Assembly (NCBI GenBank): GCA_015499985.1 | Contig: JAAAUF010000375.1 | Span: 1-26,871 of the forward strand | Source of the DNA: Haplosporangium gracile | Taxonomy: Eukaryota; Mortierellomycota; Mortierellomycetes; Mortierellales; Mortierellaceae | Length of the DNA: 26,871 nt | Direction: 5' to 3' | In this document: positions 9,523 to 21,900 of the stretch, piece after piece | Numbering within the stretch: position 1 is the stretch's first letter | How the letters are laid out: each line of letters begins with the position of its first letter | The notes under the pieces: generated by a model | Database searches by the model: none | What the model saw: only the letters and a program-made list of their open reading frames with translations | Told to the model about the DNA's origin: nothing | Made by a program: the position numbers and the translations under genes

Positions 9523-12304
9523 TCAGGATCGCATGTACCGCCCAATCGATTTCATGAACGTCTCCAAGTCGTCCCTGTCAATCTCAATCACCGACTTGTC
9601 GAACCCAAGGTGTTTGACAGGTATCTTTTCGTTATATGAGATCCTCTCAAACACATTTCCGAATTTGCTAAATAAAAAAATGGTGAGATGGTCAAGTAAA
9701 TAAACAAAGAGAAAGAGATTAATAAACAAAAGAGAACAGAAACGGAACGGCAATAGATCAACAATAATTGAGAGCGCTTAGATTTAACGAAAACAGAAGA
9801 GATGACTTACTTGGGGATGACTTCGCCGATGGCTGGTGACCCACTTACGCCTGTGACAACAAACGTCTGAGTCTCCTCCTTTAGGACTGCAACTACAAGA
9901 GGGATCGGCCGATGGCCACTCTTGCTACTTCCATATTCCTATCAAAATAGGAGATGGCGTAAAGTAATCCACCAAGTTAGTCTTAATTGCATCCTCCTTT
10001 ACACATGTGTACATGTGCGTTGAAATGCTCTCACGCTTGAATATAGATCGACAGCTCTCGTTTACCCTGATCGCATAGACGAGGAACTGGGCCAGCTTGT
10101 TCAGAGAGAGAGGATCCCAAAAGACAGGCAAATCAGGTCCATCCTTCAGAGTTGCCACTCGACACGTTGACAACGTGATGATGACCTGCTTCTCGATAAT
10201 CGCAACGCCTTGGCGAATCACCGCCTTCTGCACCTGCATACACAGCTTCAGCCCTTGTCGAAGCTGGTCACCCTCTCCTCCAGATCCATCCAACGAGTCG
10301 CAAGCACGGAAAAAGTTGGCATGCCACCACGACGTCCTCTCGCCCTCACCTTCCTGTCCCGAACTACTCACATCCGCCAACGCTCCCTTTGTTCTCATCT
10401 CCTCCGTCATCCATTCCGGGCTGTATTTCATTGCAACGAGAGACGCGGGCGATGTCTCCAGCAAGCTTGTCACAGAGTAGACGACATCACTTGCGCTCAT
10501 CAACCCCCGGTATCCGTATGAGCGAGTGAATGAAGTGTAGAGTACCTCGTGTAGACCATACTCTGGCGCTACCAACTCAACCCGCTCCCTCAAGATCTTC
10601 TTCAAATCAATGCTCATGTGTGTAAATACTTGGTTACATTCCTCCAAAGAGAACCTAAATCACACGCAGATCGAAAAAAATATGCACGAGTTAGCCACAT
10701 CGAAAACACCTTTTGCAGTTGATTCTAAAAGTCGCAAGAGCAAATCGACGTCGCCAGCAGCTCCATAACAATAACGTACCCCATCTTGGCAAGCAGAGCC
10801 AGCAGCCTCTGTCGTCCTGGTTCCCGCCAGATGCCGAGCCTCGAGGCCACGTAGTGCGAATTGTACATACTCTCATAGAGCGACCAATGCCGAACCATCA
10901 TGAAGCGGTACTCCTCTGTGCACCGAATCGCCCCGTCATCAGAGTTGCTGCTTCTGTTGGGGCCCCCCTGTTCATCTGCCAACGCGCCAGCTCGGGCCAG
11001 CCGCTCTGATTCGTCCTTGTATGTCTGAGTGATAGCTAGGTAGTCGCGATGGCTGATCTGCTCGCTCAGATATTGCGACGAAAGCCCGATAATGGCCAGC
11101 CTAAGTAGCGAATAGAAGAAAAAAAAGTTTGGTCAGGCTATGACGTTGCTGGATATGATCCGTTGATTTGTGTCTCAATGGTAATGAAAAGACGACAATC
11201 CTAACCAAAGGAGATCTAAGGAGGAACGACCCAGCTGAGTCGCCATCATATATGTCTGATTTGAGATGGAGGTACCCGTGGTGGACCCTTTCGACATATA
11301 CTCGACGATTATAGCTCGCGACTCCTTCCACTGACGATTGACTTGACGTGACGCCACTTCCGAGTCAACTCCTGTCTTTCGCCTTGTCCTCCGATGATCA
11401 TCGTCGTCCCGATCGTTCCTGTCGCCATCATCGTCTTCGTCGTCCTCGTCTTCATGATCTGACTCGTCATCTTCGTCACCTTGATCATACTCGTTTTCCT
11501 AGTTAAACGAAGAAGGTAAAGTTCATGAGCCAGGAGATGCGGTTGAAATGAGACTGAGGTACGAGTGGATGTTCGATGTCAATGTCAATTAGGTATTTCA
11601 TGAGTACATACTTCTGTAAAGATGATGGCGTCCTTCTCTTGTGCAAGGTCCCTGTCCAGATCGCTGTCGTGAAAGACGATTATCTCGTTGTTCCAGAATG
11701 CATTGCGGAGGTTTACAGGGCGATGGCTGTCCAGTACATAGATAGTCACATCTTCCGAGAGTTCCATATAGTCTTCCAAGTTGAACAATCCGCCACAGTT
11801 GAGCATTAGTACCGATCGGATCTATTGCAAAAAAGTCAAGTTGGGGATATGTTAGTGTCTTTGCAAATAACTCTGAATCGGTTGGAAATGCACTTGCTAT
11901 GAATGTGCCGCTTTGATCTTACTGAGTCACTCCTCATTTTGGCTTCTGTACGGATATCCTCCATCCCAGAGACGGGTACCACCACGTAGCTGATACAGTC
12001 GGACTTTAGTAGATTCTATTGAGACAGATAGCTGAATGGATGTTATGCGAGTACCCTTGAAAATACCATCGACGTAGACGTGGTGGTCTCCAACCAGCAG
12101 GAAACGAAACCACTAAGGCGGCGTCGCTACTTATCCTGACTGAAAGAAAAGAATCCTTACGGTCCACATGCGGAAGGCGCAGATAGAGTCAACATCTGCA
12201 GAAACAAAGAAGAGTACGGTGCTGCTGGCCCCACCGTCTCCGAACGCGGCATTCTTGATTCTCTTGTAGGCGAGCGAGTAGTTGGCGAGTTTGACGTGAC
12301 CCAT
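9523..12304 (-). CDS. CDC45: Cdc45, CMG replicative helicase subunit
   Basis: Eight exons join in frame: 12304-12161, 12015-11923, 11821-11612, 11498-11206, 11100-10780, 10654-10003, 9938-9811 and 9667-9523, giving 661 aa (human about 566, yeast 650). Cdc45 works in the nucleus with Mcm2-7 and GINS as the replicative helicase. Family marks in order: FFVSADVDSICAF (D37, D39; the DHH/RecJ-like DVD motif), NCGG at 87-90, DSHRP at 110-114, an acidic Asp/Glu insert at about 150-190 typical of Cdc45, LLWLAIIGL, VRHWSLYESMYNSHYVASRL, MGFSLEECNQ, and a C-terminal SVIEIDRDDLETFM. The start at 12304 gives the short N-terminus usual for the family. An in-frame ATG at 12439 is possible, but a good acceptor (TTTTTCAG) lies between the two, suggesting a leader intron. 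Introns are short (53-191 nt). Confidence 0.96.
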
Positions 12305-12499
12305 GTCTGATTCCTGCTTTTTGGAAATATTTTGTTGCCCAGGTGATGTCTCCAATGAGTCAATGGGTTGTCCTGACGGCGAGACTGAAAAAGTCAAGAT
12401 GTTGAAAAGAGAGAAAGGGAGAGATGGGTCGAATGTCATTCACAGCTTCAACAAAGAAAAGAGATCAAAACAGGGCTGCCGCCACTTAAGGGTTCATAA

Positions 12500-12537
12500 G
12501 ACGCGCCTTGAAATCATTTTTATTAATTGGTCGCGTC
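12500..12537. promoter_or_regulatory. Inverted pair of ACGCG (MCB-like) motifs upstream of CDC45
   Basis: GACGCG occurs at 12500-12505 and its reverse complement CGCGTC at 12532-12537, about 200-230 bp upstream of the CDC45 ATG in the 256 bp gap after VPS3. ACGCG is the core bound by MBF/DSC1 in yeasts, which drives G1/S transcription of replication genes. The function here is inferred. ACGCGT also occurs inside SSD1, so chance is not excluded. Confidence 0.45.
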
Positions 12538-12560
12538 GTAACTCGTAAGTGATCGATTTT

Positions 12561-15500
12561 CTAGAGAGATGACGACGACGGCTGCTCCGCCGCTACTCCT
12601 GTAGTTGATCCGCAATGCAGATGAATAATCCTCATGTCAACCGTTCGCATAAACACTGCATCCGCCACTGCATCGCCACAAACATGACAGTTATCATCTG
12701 CCGTGATCACCACTGGTCCCTGGGTCTCATAGAGCTGGAAGAGTTCCTCGCTTATCCGGAGGTTCTCTCCTAGAGAAAGTCCCTTGAAGACCTGGATCTC
12801 TTTAAAGTCATGATAACTTCTCCGCAACGATCGCAGCAAATATTCCTGAAGTGCTTCCACTGACCAATACTCTGGCAGGAATTGAACCACCTAGAGAAAG
12901 TTGAAGCATATCTGTTAATCACCTGCGTCTACTTTGGATTAGAGGGCAATGAGCAACGGTTTAGCAGACGAGGAAAGTCGACTTACTTCAGAAATATCCA
13001 GGTACGACGACTGAGAGTTGAGTAGTCGAAGGGTTAGGTTCAATCCACCATCGTCTTCGGGCAATCGAAGATATTCTTTCAATAGGATCATGAATAGGTT
13101 CTTCCGCTTGTCGAGCTCGGCTGCTGTTACTTTCAGCACAACCCCTTCGCCCCTCGCCACTGCCTTTGTTTCTTTGCTGCGACTTCTAAAGTCACCGCCG
13201 TTCAAGCACAGAATTTCGGCTCCCTGGTAATCGTTGACCTCTTTCACCAAGGTGCCGATACACTCTTCAAACTTTCCCGTCTAGAAATGGAAACAACTGT
13301 AAGTTAGTTCGTGTAGCTTGCCGGGAGGGAACAATTATAACGCTGCGAATCAAAAAGTATTTTGCTTACCCGTGCTAGCAGCAAAGCAACCTCATACCGG
13401 AGAATAGGAATGCTCCTCACTTTTGCCAAAACCTCCTCTGCATCCAGTATAGGAATTGACTGCAAGAGCTGGGAGAGTTTGGCGCGATAGCTGCTAATCG
13501 GATCAACATTGCTGTTAGACTGAAGATAAAACAAGAATGTGTCCATGGTTCCTGAGGATTCTGCAGACTTGATATCTCTTGAGGTCATCAACTTGCGGCT
13601 CTGTTGCTCCTTAAACGTGTCGACTATTGTGCAAGAAGGAGATAAGGAATGTTATGGCTTGACTCATTTTCAACATAATAGCTAATGCTTCAAGGTATTA
13701 TTGTATGCTAACCAAGCTCGCGGTGTTTCGTGGATGATCCTGCATTTGTCACCACGCGGACGATATTGTCCACGTAAAGTTGAGACAACATTGTATGATG
13801 TTCAGGCACCTATTGTACAAACAGTCATATCGTGTTAAGTTTCTCGACAAGGATGGACTGGCGTAAACTTGAAAATCAATGGATCCCAGACCAAAGCTTA
13901 CTTCACTTTTCTTCTGCATGACCAGGTATTCAAGATAAGCCATGATACCCTCCTGGCTGACCTTGGTCTTAAAGCTCTCTAGCACTCGATCTACATCAAA
14001 CAAAGCCGCGCGTTTTGAGTCACCTGGCATGAATATCTATGCGCGGAAGAGTGTGGGTAAGATTAGAACTGACAGGAAGTGTGAATGATGTCGGCTTCTT
14101 GATCTGACGAGAACTGACTGAGTACCTTCAGTCCGATAGTCTCGTCTTGGCCCACAATCCACCATCCGTATTCCTCAATAAGCGCCACATCCTGAAGTGA
14201 GAGCAGCAGAGTCGCCATGTCCTGCAAGCTGACAGCCGATGAACTATCTTCCAGTTCTCCTTGAATCAAGCTGTTGTTTTTTGAAAAAGTCATTATGTTA
14301 GCTAATGCAATTCAATGCTATATGCTCTGTGAACAAGGCACAATGAGAATACTTGATCTCTACGAAAGAACAACTTACCGCTTCCAGATCGCCAATGCGG
14401 CCCCTTGCTTCTTGTGGGATTTGTACCAGATGGACAGCGCGTAGTGCTTGCCAGCGCTCCTGAGCTTGGCCTCTGAAAGATCCTGTCTGCACGCATTCGC
14501 TGTTCCGAGAAGTTGCAACAAATTCTTGTCGTCTCCACTCTCGACCCAAAGTCCCAAAAGCGCTGTATCTACAGCCTGAAAAAATCAAATATAAAAATAT
14601 AAACATTTAATCAATAGATTTGTTCATTCCTGTCAGATCCACTGCACATAATGGAGATTGAGCCTACCTCTGCGATGGGTCCTGGTCGTCCTTTGGTTGT
14701 GCGGTACTCCCGCTTGCACTTGATGAGATATTGCAAAAACACTTCCTTGGCGTTTGTCAAAAGTATATTTCCGAGCTCGGCTCCTTGATCACCAGATCTC
14801 GCAACCGTTCTGTTAACTAAATGAGTCATAATAAAATCAGTGTACTGCCAAAAACCGAGTAAACGATAGAAGATTCACCAGCAAAAGAAGTATAACTTAC
14901 TGACATCCTGGAGAGTACCGCGCAGGCTCAAGAGTTCGCGGACACCTCCAAAAAGCGTAACATTGCTGATGAGATCTGGCTGCTGCAAGACATCTGGGAA
15001 CATAGAAATGATGGCTCTTGGATCGATCCGGCCGCGCAAGAATAGCGCAAAGGCGTCGTCAAAAAGCGTCTCCTCTAGGTATATCAATCCTGATTTCTGG
15101 TGAATAAAGTCGAGTTCGAATTGAAGACGTTCACGATGTCGATTTTCTTCTGAAATGGTTGCGGTCGCCTTCTCTGTCAAGAGCAATGCCTCTTCTACAC
15201 GACCCTGTTGAAGCAAGTTATCGACCTACATAGTGACAGTAAGAGGATAGTCAATAGTGAGTAGAGTGACTTAATTGAGCAAAGAATAATTGGCCCCAAA
15301 TTATACGTGATTCAATGATTATTTGGCTTACATGTAACACAAGGGGTGTGGTGACTAATGCGGACACGGTGTCCTTCCCCGCAAACAAAACCCTTGCTAA
15401 AACAGTTGCGATTCGATTAGTCTCCTGCTGACTCTGACCCTCCGCCGTTGATGGGGACCAGGACTGCTGTACTAACGCCTTTGCAAGTGGCGACATCCAG

Positions 15501-16984
15501 ACAGCGAGACCAGGTCCTTGTACAAGCGTCCTTATCTCCAGGGCCGAGTCGAATCTGATGGTTTGGACCAGGTTTTGGTCGAGAATGTTGTGGACCTCAA
15601 TAATATTGCCTCGCAAAAGCGCCGCCACGTAGGGAAATTCGATTCCTAATGCCCGAGGATAGCTGGACCACTGCAGCGTTCCACGGACTGGATCTCCAGC
15701 TCCTGAACAAAAAATACCAATGGCGGTCTGTCCTGAACTGGTCGCACTCGCCAAAAGAAATTCATTCTCTGTGATGGCGATACAGACGGGCTTCAAGACT
15801 TGAGCACTAGATCCTGAATTTGAACTTTGAACAACTGGAAGCACTGGGATCATCCTGCCAACTCGACTGTCGATCAAATTGAAATCGTTGGCATCGGCCA
15901 CGCAAATGAAGTTTTTCCACCTTGTCACCACCAGCGCTCCCTTTGGAAGGCTAAGTTCCTATTAAGTCTCCAATGCAAGCGAGTACGAGTGTAAGCAGAC
16001 TGATCCGCTTCCTCTTTGACGTGTTCAGCTTCTTTTGTTGCAATTGTCCTGTACAAGGGATACCTTTGGGTCTGAGATCGCATCAGGCCACACGCTGTAA
16101 AACTGAATGATCCGTCGCTTGGTGACACAGAGACGAACGCTTCCATCCTCAGAAACGTGTCCCGATTGCGCACTATCTTCGCAGAACGCCGTTACACCTT
16201 TGATGGGTGGAAATATCTGAGGTGCGAATGGTTGGAAATCCGGAAGTCTATAGAACGTAAGCGAAGAGTCTAAGCATAGCAAAAGGAATATACGTTAATG
16301 ACTTTCTTCAGCAATCGACAATGGCGACGCAATACTTGAATGGTCGAAAGACACCTACCACATAGGAGAATGGCCATCCGAAGAGCCGATATCACCATGA
16401 TCTTCTCCACGACCTTCTTTCCGAATCCCAGCGCCCTCCTTCGCACCAGACGTGATCTCGGCAGATCCTGTTTTGAGAAATGCAGTACGTCGTCAGAAAT
16501 ATACCAATTATGTGCTTCACAGCTACCATGGATCCATTTAAAGCAAGAGAAGAGAGTAGGTAGACACGTACTGACTGAGAAGCGATTTGCTCTTCAATGA
16601 CATAGTGAAGCAGATGGCCATCCGATGTACCCAGATAAACATGATTTTCTATCAAAAACAAAAGTACCCGGTGTCATTAACTAGTCCCATTATCGCGTAA
16701 TAAACTCTTGATACAAGTAAATTCCGCATCTCCCTCTCCCTTAAAGGAAGCGCGAGAAAGTCCTACGTACCAAAGCTATCCAGGGATTCTACAATAGGGC
16801 GCGTATTCCTGTTGAATATGCCTGTACTCTTGGAGACGGGACTGTTGGTCCCTGACGGACTGACTGTAGACGATCGGTCGAGAAAGGACCTTCCTTGGTA
16901 TGTTGATGACTCGCTTGTTGCAGCTGATGCATCATCCAGGTGCACACCACGTAGAAGCGGTTGGACCGTAAATGTCGAAAACAT
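12561..16984 (-). CDS. VPS3: Vps3/TGFBRAP1-type CORVET tether subunit
   Basis: Fourteen exons join in frame: 16984-16771, 16648-16572, 16467-16359, 16269-16064, 15958-15332, 15225-14901, 14816-14668, 14575-14379, 14270-14126, 14036-13902, 13809-13713, 13623-13370, 13280-12987 and 12890-12561, giving 1052 aa. An N-terminal CNH (citron homology) domain covers about residues 60-350: HVYLGTSDGHLLHYVIEE, LPPIKGV-like FPPIKGVTAF, and CVTKRRIIQFYSV. Next come helical clathrin-repeat/Vps39-type segments, with a GLKIFMP...AYLEYLVM block typical of TGFBRAP1. The C-terminus has FLPEYWSVEALQEYLL and then a zinc-binding end, CHVC...IIHLHC. By family knowledge it bridges Vps8 and the class C core and contacts Rab5 on early endosomes. 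The TGFBRAP1 pattern fits better than Vps39, though they are paralogues. The 3' end lies 256 bp from the CDC45 start. Confidence 0.92.
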
Positions 16985-17579
16985 GCGCTGATGTCGACCT
17001 TTCTAGGTAGAGATGGGTGAATGAGTGCTGCCTTCCTACGCACAGCGTCGGGTGTTTCCTGTGAGCTAAGAGTGAAGAGGAGAGGGAGAGGGCGCACGGA
17101 GGGAATAATGGAGTGGGCTGCGGGAGACGGGTGGGAGGTGAGAACAAGTGGAGAAAAAACCCCCCTTTGCCCTTGGCGCTCAACAAAATCGATTTTGTGA
17201 CGGGGGTCAGCCCGTTTTTTCGGTTTTTTAGTGGCGCTTTTCTAGACCTGCAGAGGAGAGGAACAGCGGCATCCTTGGAGTCGCAAGAGTGCAAGAAAGA
17301 AGCAATACCCGGATTGCCATGAAGGCAGACAGAGAGAATATTCAAGGCCAAAATGGACCTAGCGCCAGTGACGCTAATGCTGAGCCTTTGAGGCACCCAT
17401 TATCGTCCATCTTCACGTACGGTTCTTTCGCACTTTCAGGCACACTTTCCCCTCCACATCCAAGGCGGACCCGTGACTTTGTCGATTTTTGTTTTTTTTT
17501 TCAGGCGCAATTTTTATTTCCTTCTTTTTATCCATTCACTTCTTTCAGCCCATTCACACTTCACCCATCCAGTGGCGAA
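16985..17579. promoter_or_regulatory. Divergent promoter region between VPS3 and the DUF3605 gene
   Basis: The two genes are transcribed away from each other, so both promoters must fit in these 595 bp. The right part (about 17480-17570) is T/C-rich towards the DUF3605 start. No TATA box or named operator was recognised, and no other gene is supported. Confidence 0.5.
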
Positions 17580-18406
17580 ATGCCCTCAGCTAACGACTTA
17601 AACACAGCAACTGCAGCAGCAACAACGCTGTACCCCCACCACACCGACTTTACTGGCCGTGACCCGCCACCCACCGACGGCTACAGCTGGGACCAAATCA
17701 AGGATGCTATTAGTACGTTTTTTTCCTCTACATATACACAAATCAACGTCGTCGCTGTGCGGTACTTTCCTTCAAGCAAAGCTTAGAACAAACGCATTTT
17801 GACTAATGTGACTACCGATTCATGACCTTTGTAGAATCAAACTCGTTACACGTCTTGAGACGGACAGACAAGGGCCAGTACGAATACGAGCAATGGCAGG
17901 ACAAAATCGACCGCCAGACCTACAAGAATGCCGGCGAATATATTGCCTTTGTTATCCTTAAATGGCCCGACCTCCAGGACCCCGCCGATACCATTGAACA
18001 TGTTAACCACACTACCGAATCACCTCAGTCCAAGGAGGAGAGATACGAGGCGATCGAACCGCGCCTGACCCTTCGTCAGAACCACTACCCCTTCCCTGTG
18101 CAGCAATCCATTCAATATTTCGTCCTCTGGTCTACCCGCGACATGTCCCTCCTCTCAGAACGGACCCGTCTCGACACTTACCTCCAACTCCAATTCATCG
18201 GAAACCAGGATCCCTTAGCCGGATCCATTGTAGAGAAGGGTCTGTCGCCAGAGGTGTTTCCACCAGCGGAAGGGAAGAAGAAGCAGTGGATGTGGTTTGT
18301 CAACCCGATCGAGCTCCGCAGTGTTGCTACTGTCCATCATATTCATGTCTTTGTCCGCGATGTCCATCCTTCTGAACCTAATGTGGTTTTCTTCGAGCGT
18401 CCATAG
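17580..18406 (+). CDS. DUF3605 family protein of unknown function
   Basis: Two exons, 17580-17712 and 17835-18406, join in frame across a 122 nt intron (GTACGT...TGTAG) to give 234 aa. Residues 1-40 are Ala/Thr/Pro-rich and probably disordered. The rest follows the fungal DUF3605 pattern: LHVLRRT...YEYEQWQDKIDRQTYKNA with FVILKWP, then HYPFPVQQSIQYFVLWSTRD, and a C-terminal WMWFVNPIELRSV...HIHVFVR. This resembles the family's PFPV/VLWS and WFVNP-type motifs as I know them. No catalytic function is established for the family. There is no signal peptide or membrane segment. The ATG at 17580 is the first in frame after a CT-rich leader. Its 3' end converges on SSD1 with ~510 bp between stops. 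Confidence 0.82.
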
Positions 18407-18918
18407 TTTCATTTAAATTCCAGAGTATATATATTATATCACAGCTAACATACTCCCAGCATATAGATAAGATAAGATAATAATAATAATAACAACAACA
18501 AATGCGAAACACGCAGCTTAACATGATTGAAGAGACTGGCACTTGAACATTGCTTACACCTTTCTGATTTTCAAATTGTTCTCAATTCGGACTTCTGTCA
18601 TATCAGGCATAGGTGTATTACATTAAATACGGATCAAATTTTCTTTGGATTACATTGCGAATACTCGCCAATTTTACATGCCGCTTGTTGAAATGCCGTG
18701 CTTATGATTATTATTTTTTTTTGCAAGAGTGTGCTTTTATTTCCACAAGCTGATATTTACAATGGCTCTTCTACTGTGCCATGTTCAAAACTACTCCCAT
18801 ATCTTGCTCCTCATCCCTTTTGTATATCCTATTTTTTTTTTTTTGTAGATGTCACTGGCCAAAAGGGTTTCGACCGAATGTATGAGAATATTCTATTCCA
18901 AAAAAAGTCGCCTAGGCT
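18407..18918. other. Convergent 3' intergenic region
   Basis: This AT-rich sequence between two stop codons probably holds both 3' untranslated regions. It contains three tandem GATAA units (18466-18480) that run into (TAA)n and (CAA)n simple repeats. No coding frame is supported. Confidence 0.6.
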
Positions 18919-21900
18919 CTAAGTCGACTTGGCAAAGGGATTCAGAGGGACAACCTTGATAACGGGAGGCGACACGTTCATCTCGGCAGAGATGAGGACC
19001 TGGACATGGCCAAATGTCTTGATCTTGCTCAAGTTATGAGCAGATTCATCGCTCGAGTCATCCGCACCCTTGGCATCCGAAAAGTGAGGAGTCGAACGAT
19101 CATCCTCGTCGTCATAGTCGCTGTCGTCGTCAAACAATCCACGCTCGTCATCATAGGCGTTCGTGGCGTCGTCGGGATGATCCATCGCGTGGAATCCTCC
19201 TGCGCGCGGCTTAAAGTCGGGCTGAGCGGCATCCTGAAGGGACAAGGGCTGGTTGGGGGACAGCGACTGTCTTCTGCTGGCTTGGCCATCCGCTTGCTCA
19301 TCGTCGGCAGTCTTAAAGGCTTGAGTACCCCAATAGAGCTTCAACACGTCCGTCTCATCGTTCCAGTAGAAGCGCTCAAGCGGTAATTGGTCGAGGTGGA
19401 TACGCTTCTCAAGAGCAAACTCGGGCACGAGCACATCGAACGCGTTATCCATGACTTGAACGACAATCGCATCCCGAACCACCTCTCCTTTGGATTGGGT
19501 CAAGTACCTAAGGAGAGCACTCAGGTAGAGGTGGTTGCTCTGCTCCTGGGCCAACTTGGCAGCATCTTTTCGGAGGTTGCATTGGTTGGCGCTTTTTTGA
19601 CACGACTCCTTGTTCAGGTAAAACTTTTGGTCTATTCACAGCAAAGGGGAAAAAAACAACAAAAGAAATGAAAAAACACGTCAGTGTCCTTGTTTGTTTG
19701 GATCTCGTCGTTTTCTTTATACGCGTTGATTTTGTGGTGTCCGAGCGGTGTCGCTCTGAGGGAGAAGGGAAAAGTCGCTATCGGGACTAGGCGCGCGCCG
19801 TGTCGTCCTTGCCACCTCAATAAACAAAAACATCTTGCCTGAACACCTTCCACCGCCAGCAATGGAAAAAGGACTCGCAATGACCCGCTTCGCTCTCAGA
19901 TCCTCCAGACCCTTTCGACTCGCCTTTCCTTTCTTTTTTTTCACGCTATCTACCCATCCAACCTCTTTCGGTCTGAGTATACATCCGGCGCCATATCCAT
20001 CTCCCTCCAGAAAGGACTTCCCACTTGCCACGCAACTCTTGAGTAAGCAACACTCCTTGGGGATCCGGAAGAACCATGACAAGACCAAACGAGAAAAAAA
20101 AGCAGGGAAACGGAATAAAGGAAAACAAAAAACAATGACCAAATGGACTTGGGCCACCAGGGCACGTCCAGATAGTCAAAAAAAACCCCCTTCACAGAAG
20201 GGAGTCGTAATGGTGATGGTGGTGTTTTTGCCCTGCATTCGTCCTATGGCTCAACATAGCTTCCATGACTGACCGAGACGTTGGCCAGCAACTCACCTCC
20301 AGTCAAGGATGCCTCCAGAAGACGATGGACTATGATATCGGCGTAGCGACGGATGGGCGATGTAAAATGTGTGTAGAGCGGTGTATTGAGGGCGTAGTGG
20401 TGGTATCTTGTCGGAGGGAGCACGCCACTGCAGATGTACTTGGCGCGGTGCATAGGCTTGACGACCAAGAGGCGGACGACCTTGCGGACATCTGGGTCCT
20501 GAATGGCGTCCATCGACGTCTGGAGAGCGCCGGCGCTCGAAGCATCGAGCTCGATCCCGATCTTTTTCATGTGTTGAATGAAGTCGGCCATGCGCTTCTC
20601 GAGAGGCTCCTCGTGACGACGAAGGAGGGCTTGCTCAGGGAAAAAATCAAAGATCTGCTTGGCGACACTCATATTGGCGAGCAACATAAACTCCTCAATC
20701 AGACGGTTGCTCTCCTTGAGCTCAAACACAGCTGCATCCAGAGGGTTCTGCAGGTTGTCGGTTTCGAAAGCCAACTTGATCGAGTTGACCGAGAGCGCGC
20801 CATTGTCAAAACGTCTTTGACGGAGAATTTGCGACAATTTCTAATCGTGCAACAGTGTCATTGTTAACTTAGTTAGCTTCTCGTTCCTTAAACAACGCGT
20901 TATCAAGTTCCCGTCGAAAAAACTTACGAAGAAAGTCTTGATGTTGTCTTCGACGGTGACGCGAGGGTGATCAAAGACCTGGACCTTGGGGTCCAAGGAG
21001 CCGGTGGTGATGACTCTCTGCGCATCATCATAGGAAAGCTGAGCGCACGAGCGGATGATGGTCTTGGCAAAGGTGGTCTCCAAAATATCTCCAGCCTCAG
21101 ACATCTTCCAAAAAACAGAAAAGGTCAAGCGGTCGACGTTGGCAATCAAACTGCAGAGATCCTCACTGAGAACATTGGGAAGCATAGGGATGGCCTTCTG
21201 AACCAGATAGACCGTGGTGGCTCTTGACTTTGCCTCTCTGTCGAGTGCCGATCCCACCTTGATAAAATGCGATACGTCGGCAATGTGAACTCCTACCTCG
21301 AAAGTTCCATCCTCCAAACGCACGCAAGATACAGCATCATCCAGGTCTTTGGCAGTCGCAGGATCGATGGTGAAGGTACAGCTCTGACGCAAGTCGCGAC
21401 GAGCTCCCTGCTCTTTGTCGGGGATACTCCAGGGAAGCTCTGGCAGACATTTCTCGACCTTTTCGCCAAAGGCAGAGATTGTGATGTTGTTGTCGGCCAA
21501 AAGCGCCTCTGTCTCAATCTCGATGTTCCCAATGTCGCCGAGCTCACGTTCCAAGTGTCCGAAAGGATGAAGAGAGCTCAAAGGCCAGCGCTTGATTGTC
21601 GCAATGAATAATTTGTGGGCGTAGGAAGCGTGGCTGTCGACGAAGTCTGCAGGGGCTTGATCAATAGGGATTGCAATCAAGGGCACGCGTTTGTCCGTCT
21701 ACGATAAAGTTAAGAAAATCGTGTCAATATACGTCGTCCATCAACAATTGTTGCTTCCTCAGTGTGCCAAACAAACAAACAAACAAAAAGAACAAATAAA
21801 CAAATAAAACAAATAGAAGACTTACGGGCTTGAACCAAACGATACGCGGCTGACCCTTGTGATCGTCATCATCCTGTCGGCGACGCTCATTCTTCTTGGT

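Noticed and set aside
9175..9639. 154-codon + strand open frame with Ser/His/Asn-rich sequence
   Set aside because: Its right end is the antisense of the last CDC45 exon and the rest is low complexity; no family motif.
12305..12439. Upstream in-frame ATG for CDC45 at 12439
   Set aside because: It would add 45 residues not expected for Cdc45, across a sequence with a clear splice acceptor; the ATG at 12304 fits the family start.
19732..19752. tRNA A-box-like TGTCCGAGCGG inside the SSD1 intron
   Set aside because: No matching B box or cloverleaf could be placed downstream.
19835..20272. 145-codon + strand open frame within the last SSD1 intron
   Set aside because: Lys- and Pro-rich low complexity, no family pattern, and overlapped by an equally long opposite-strand frame.
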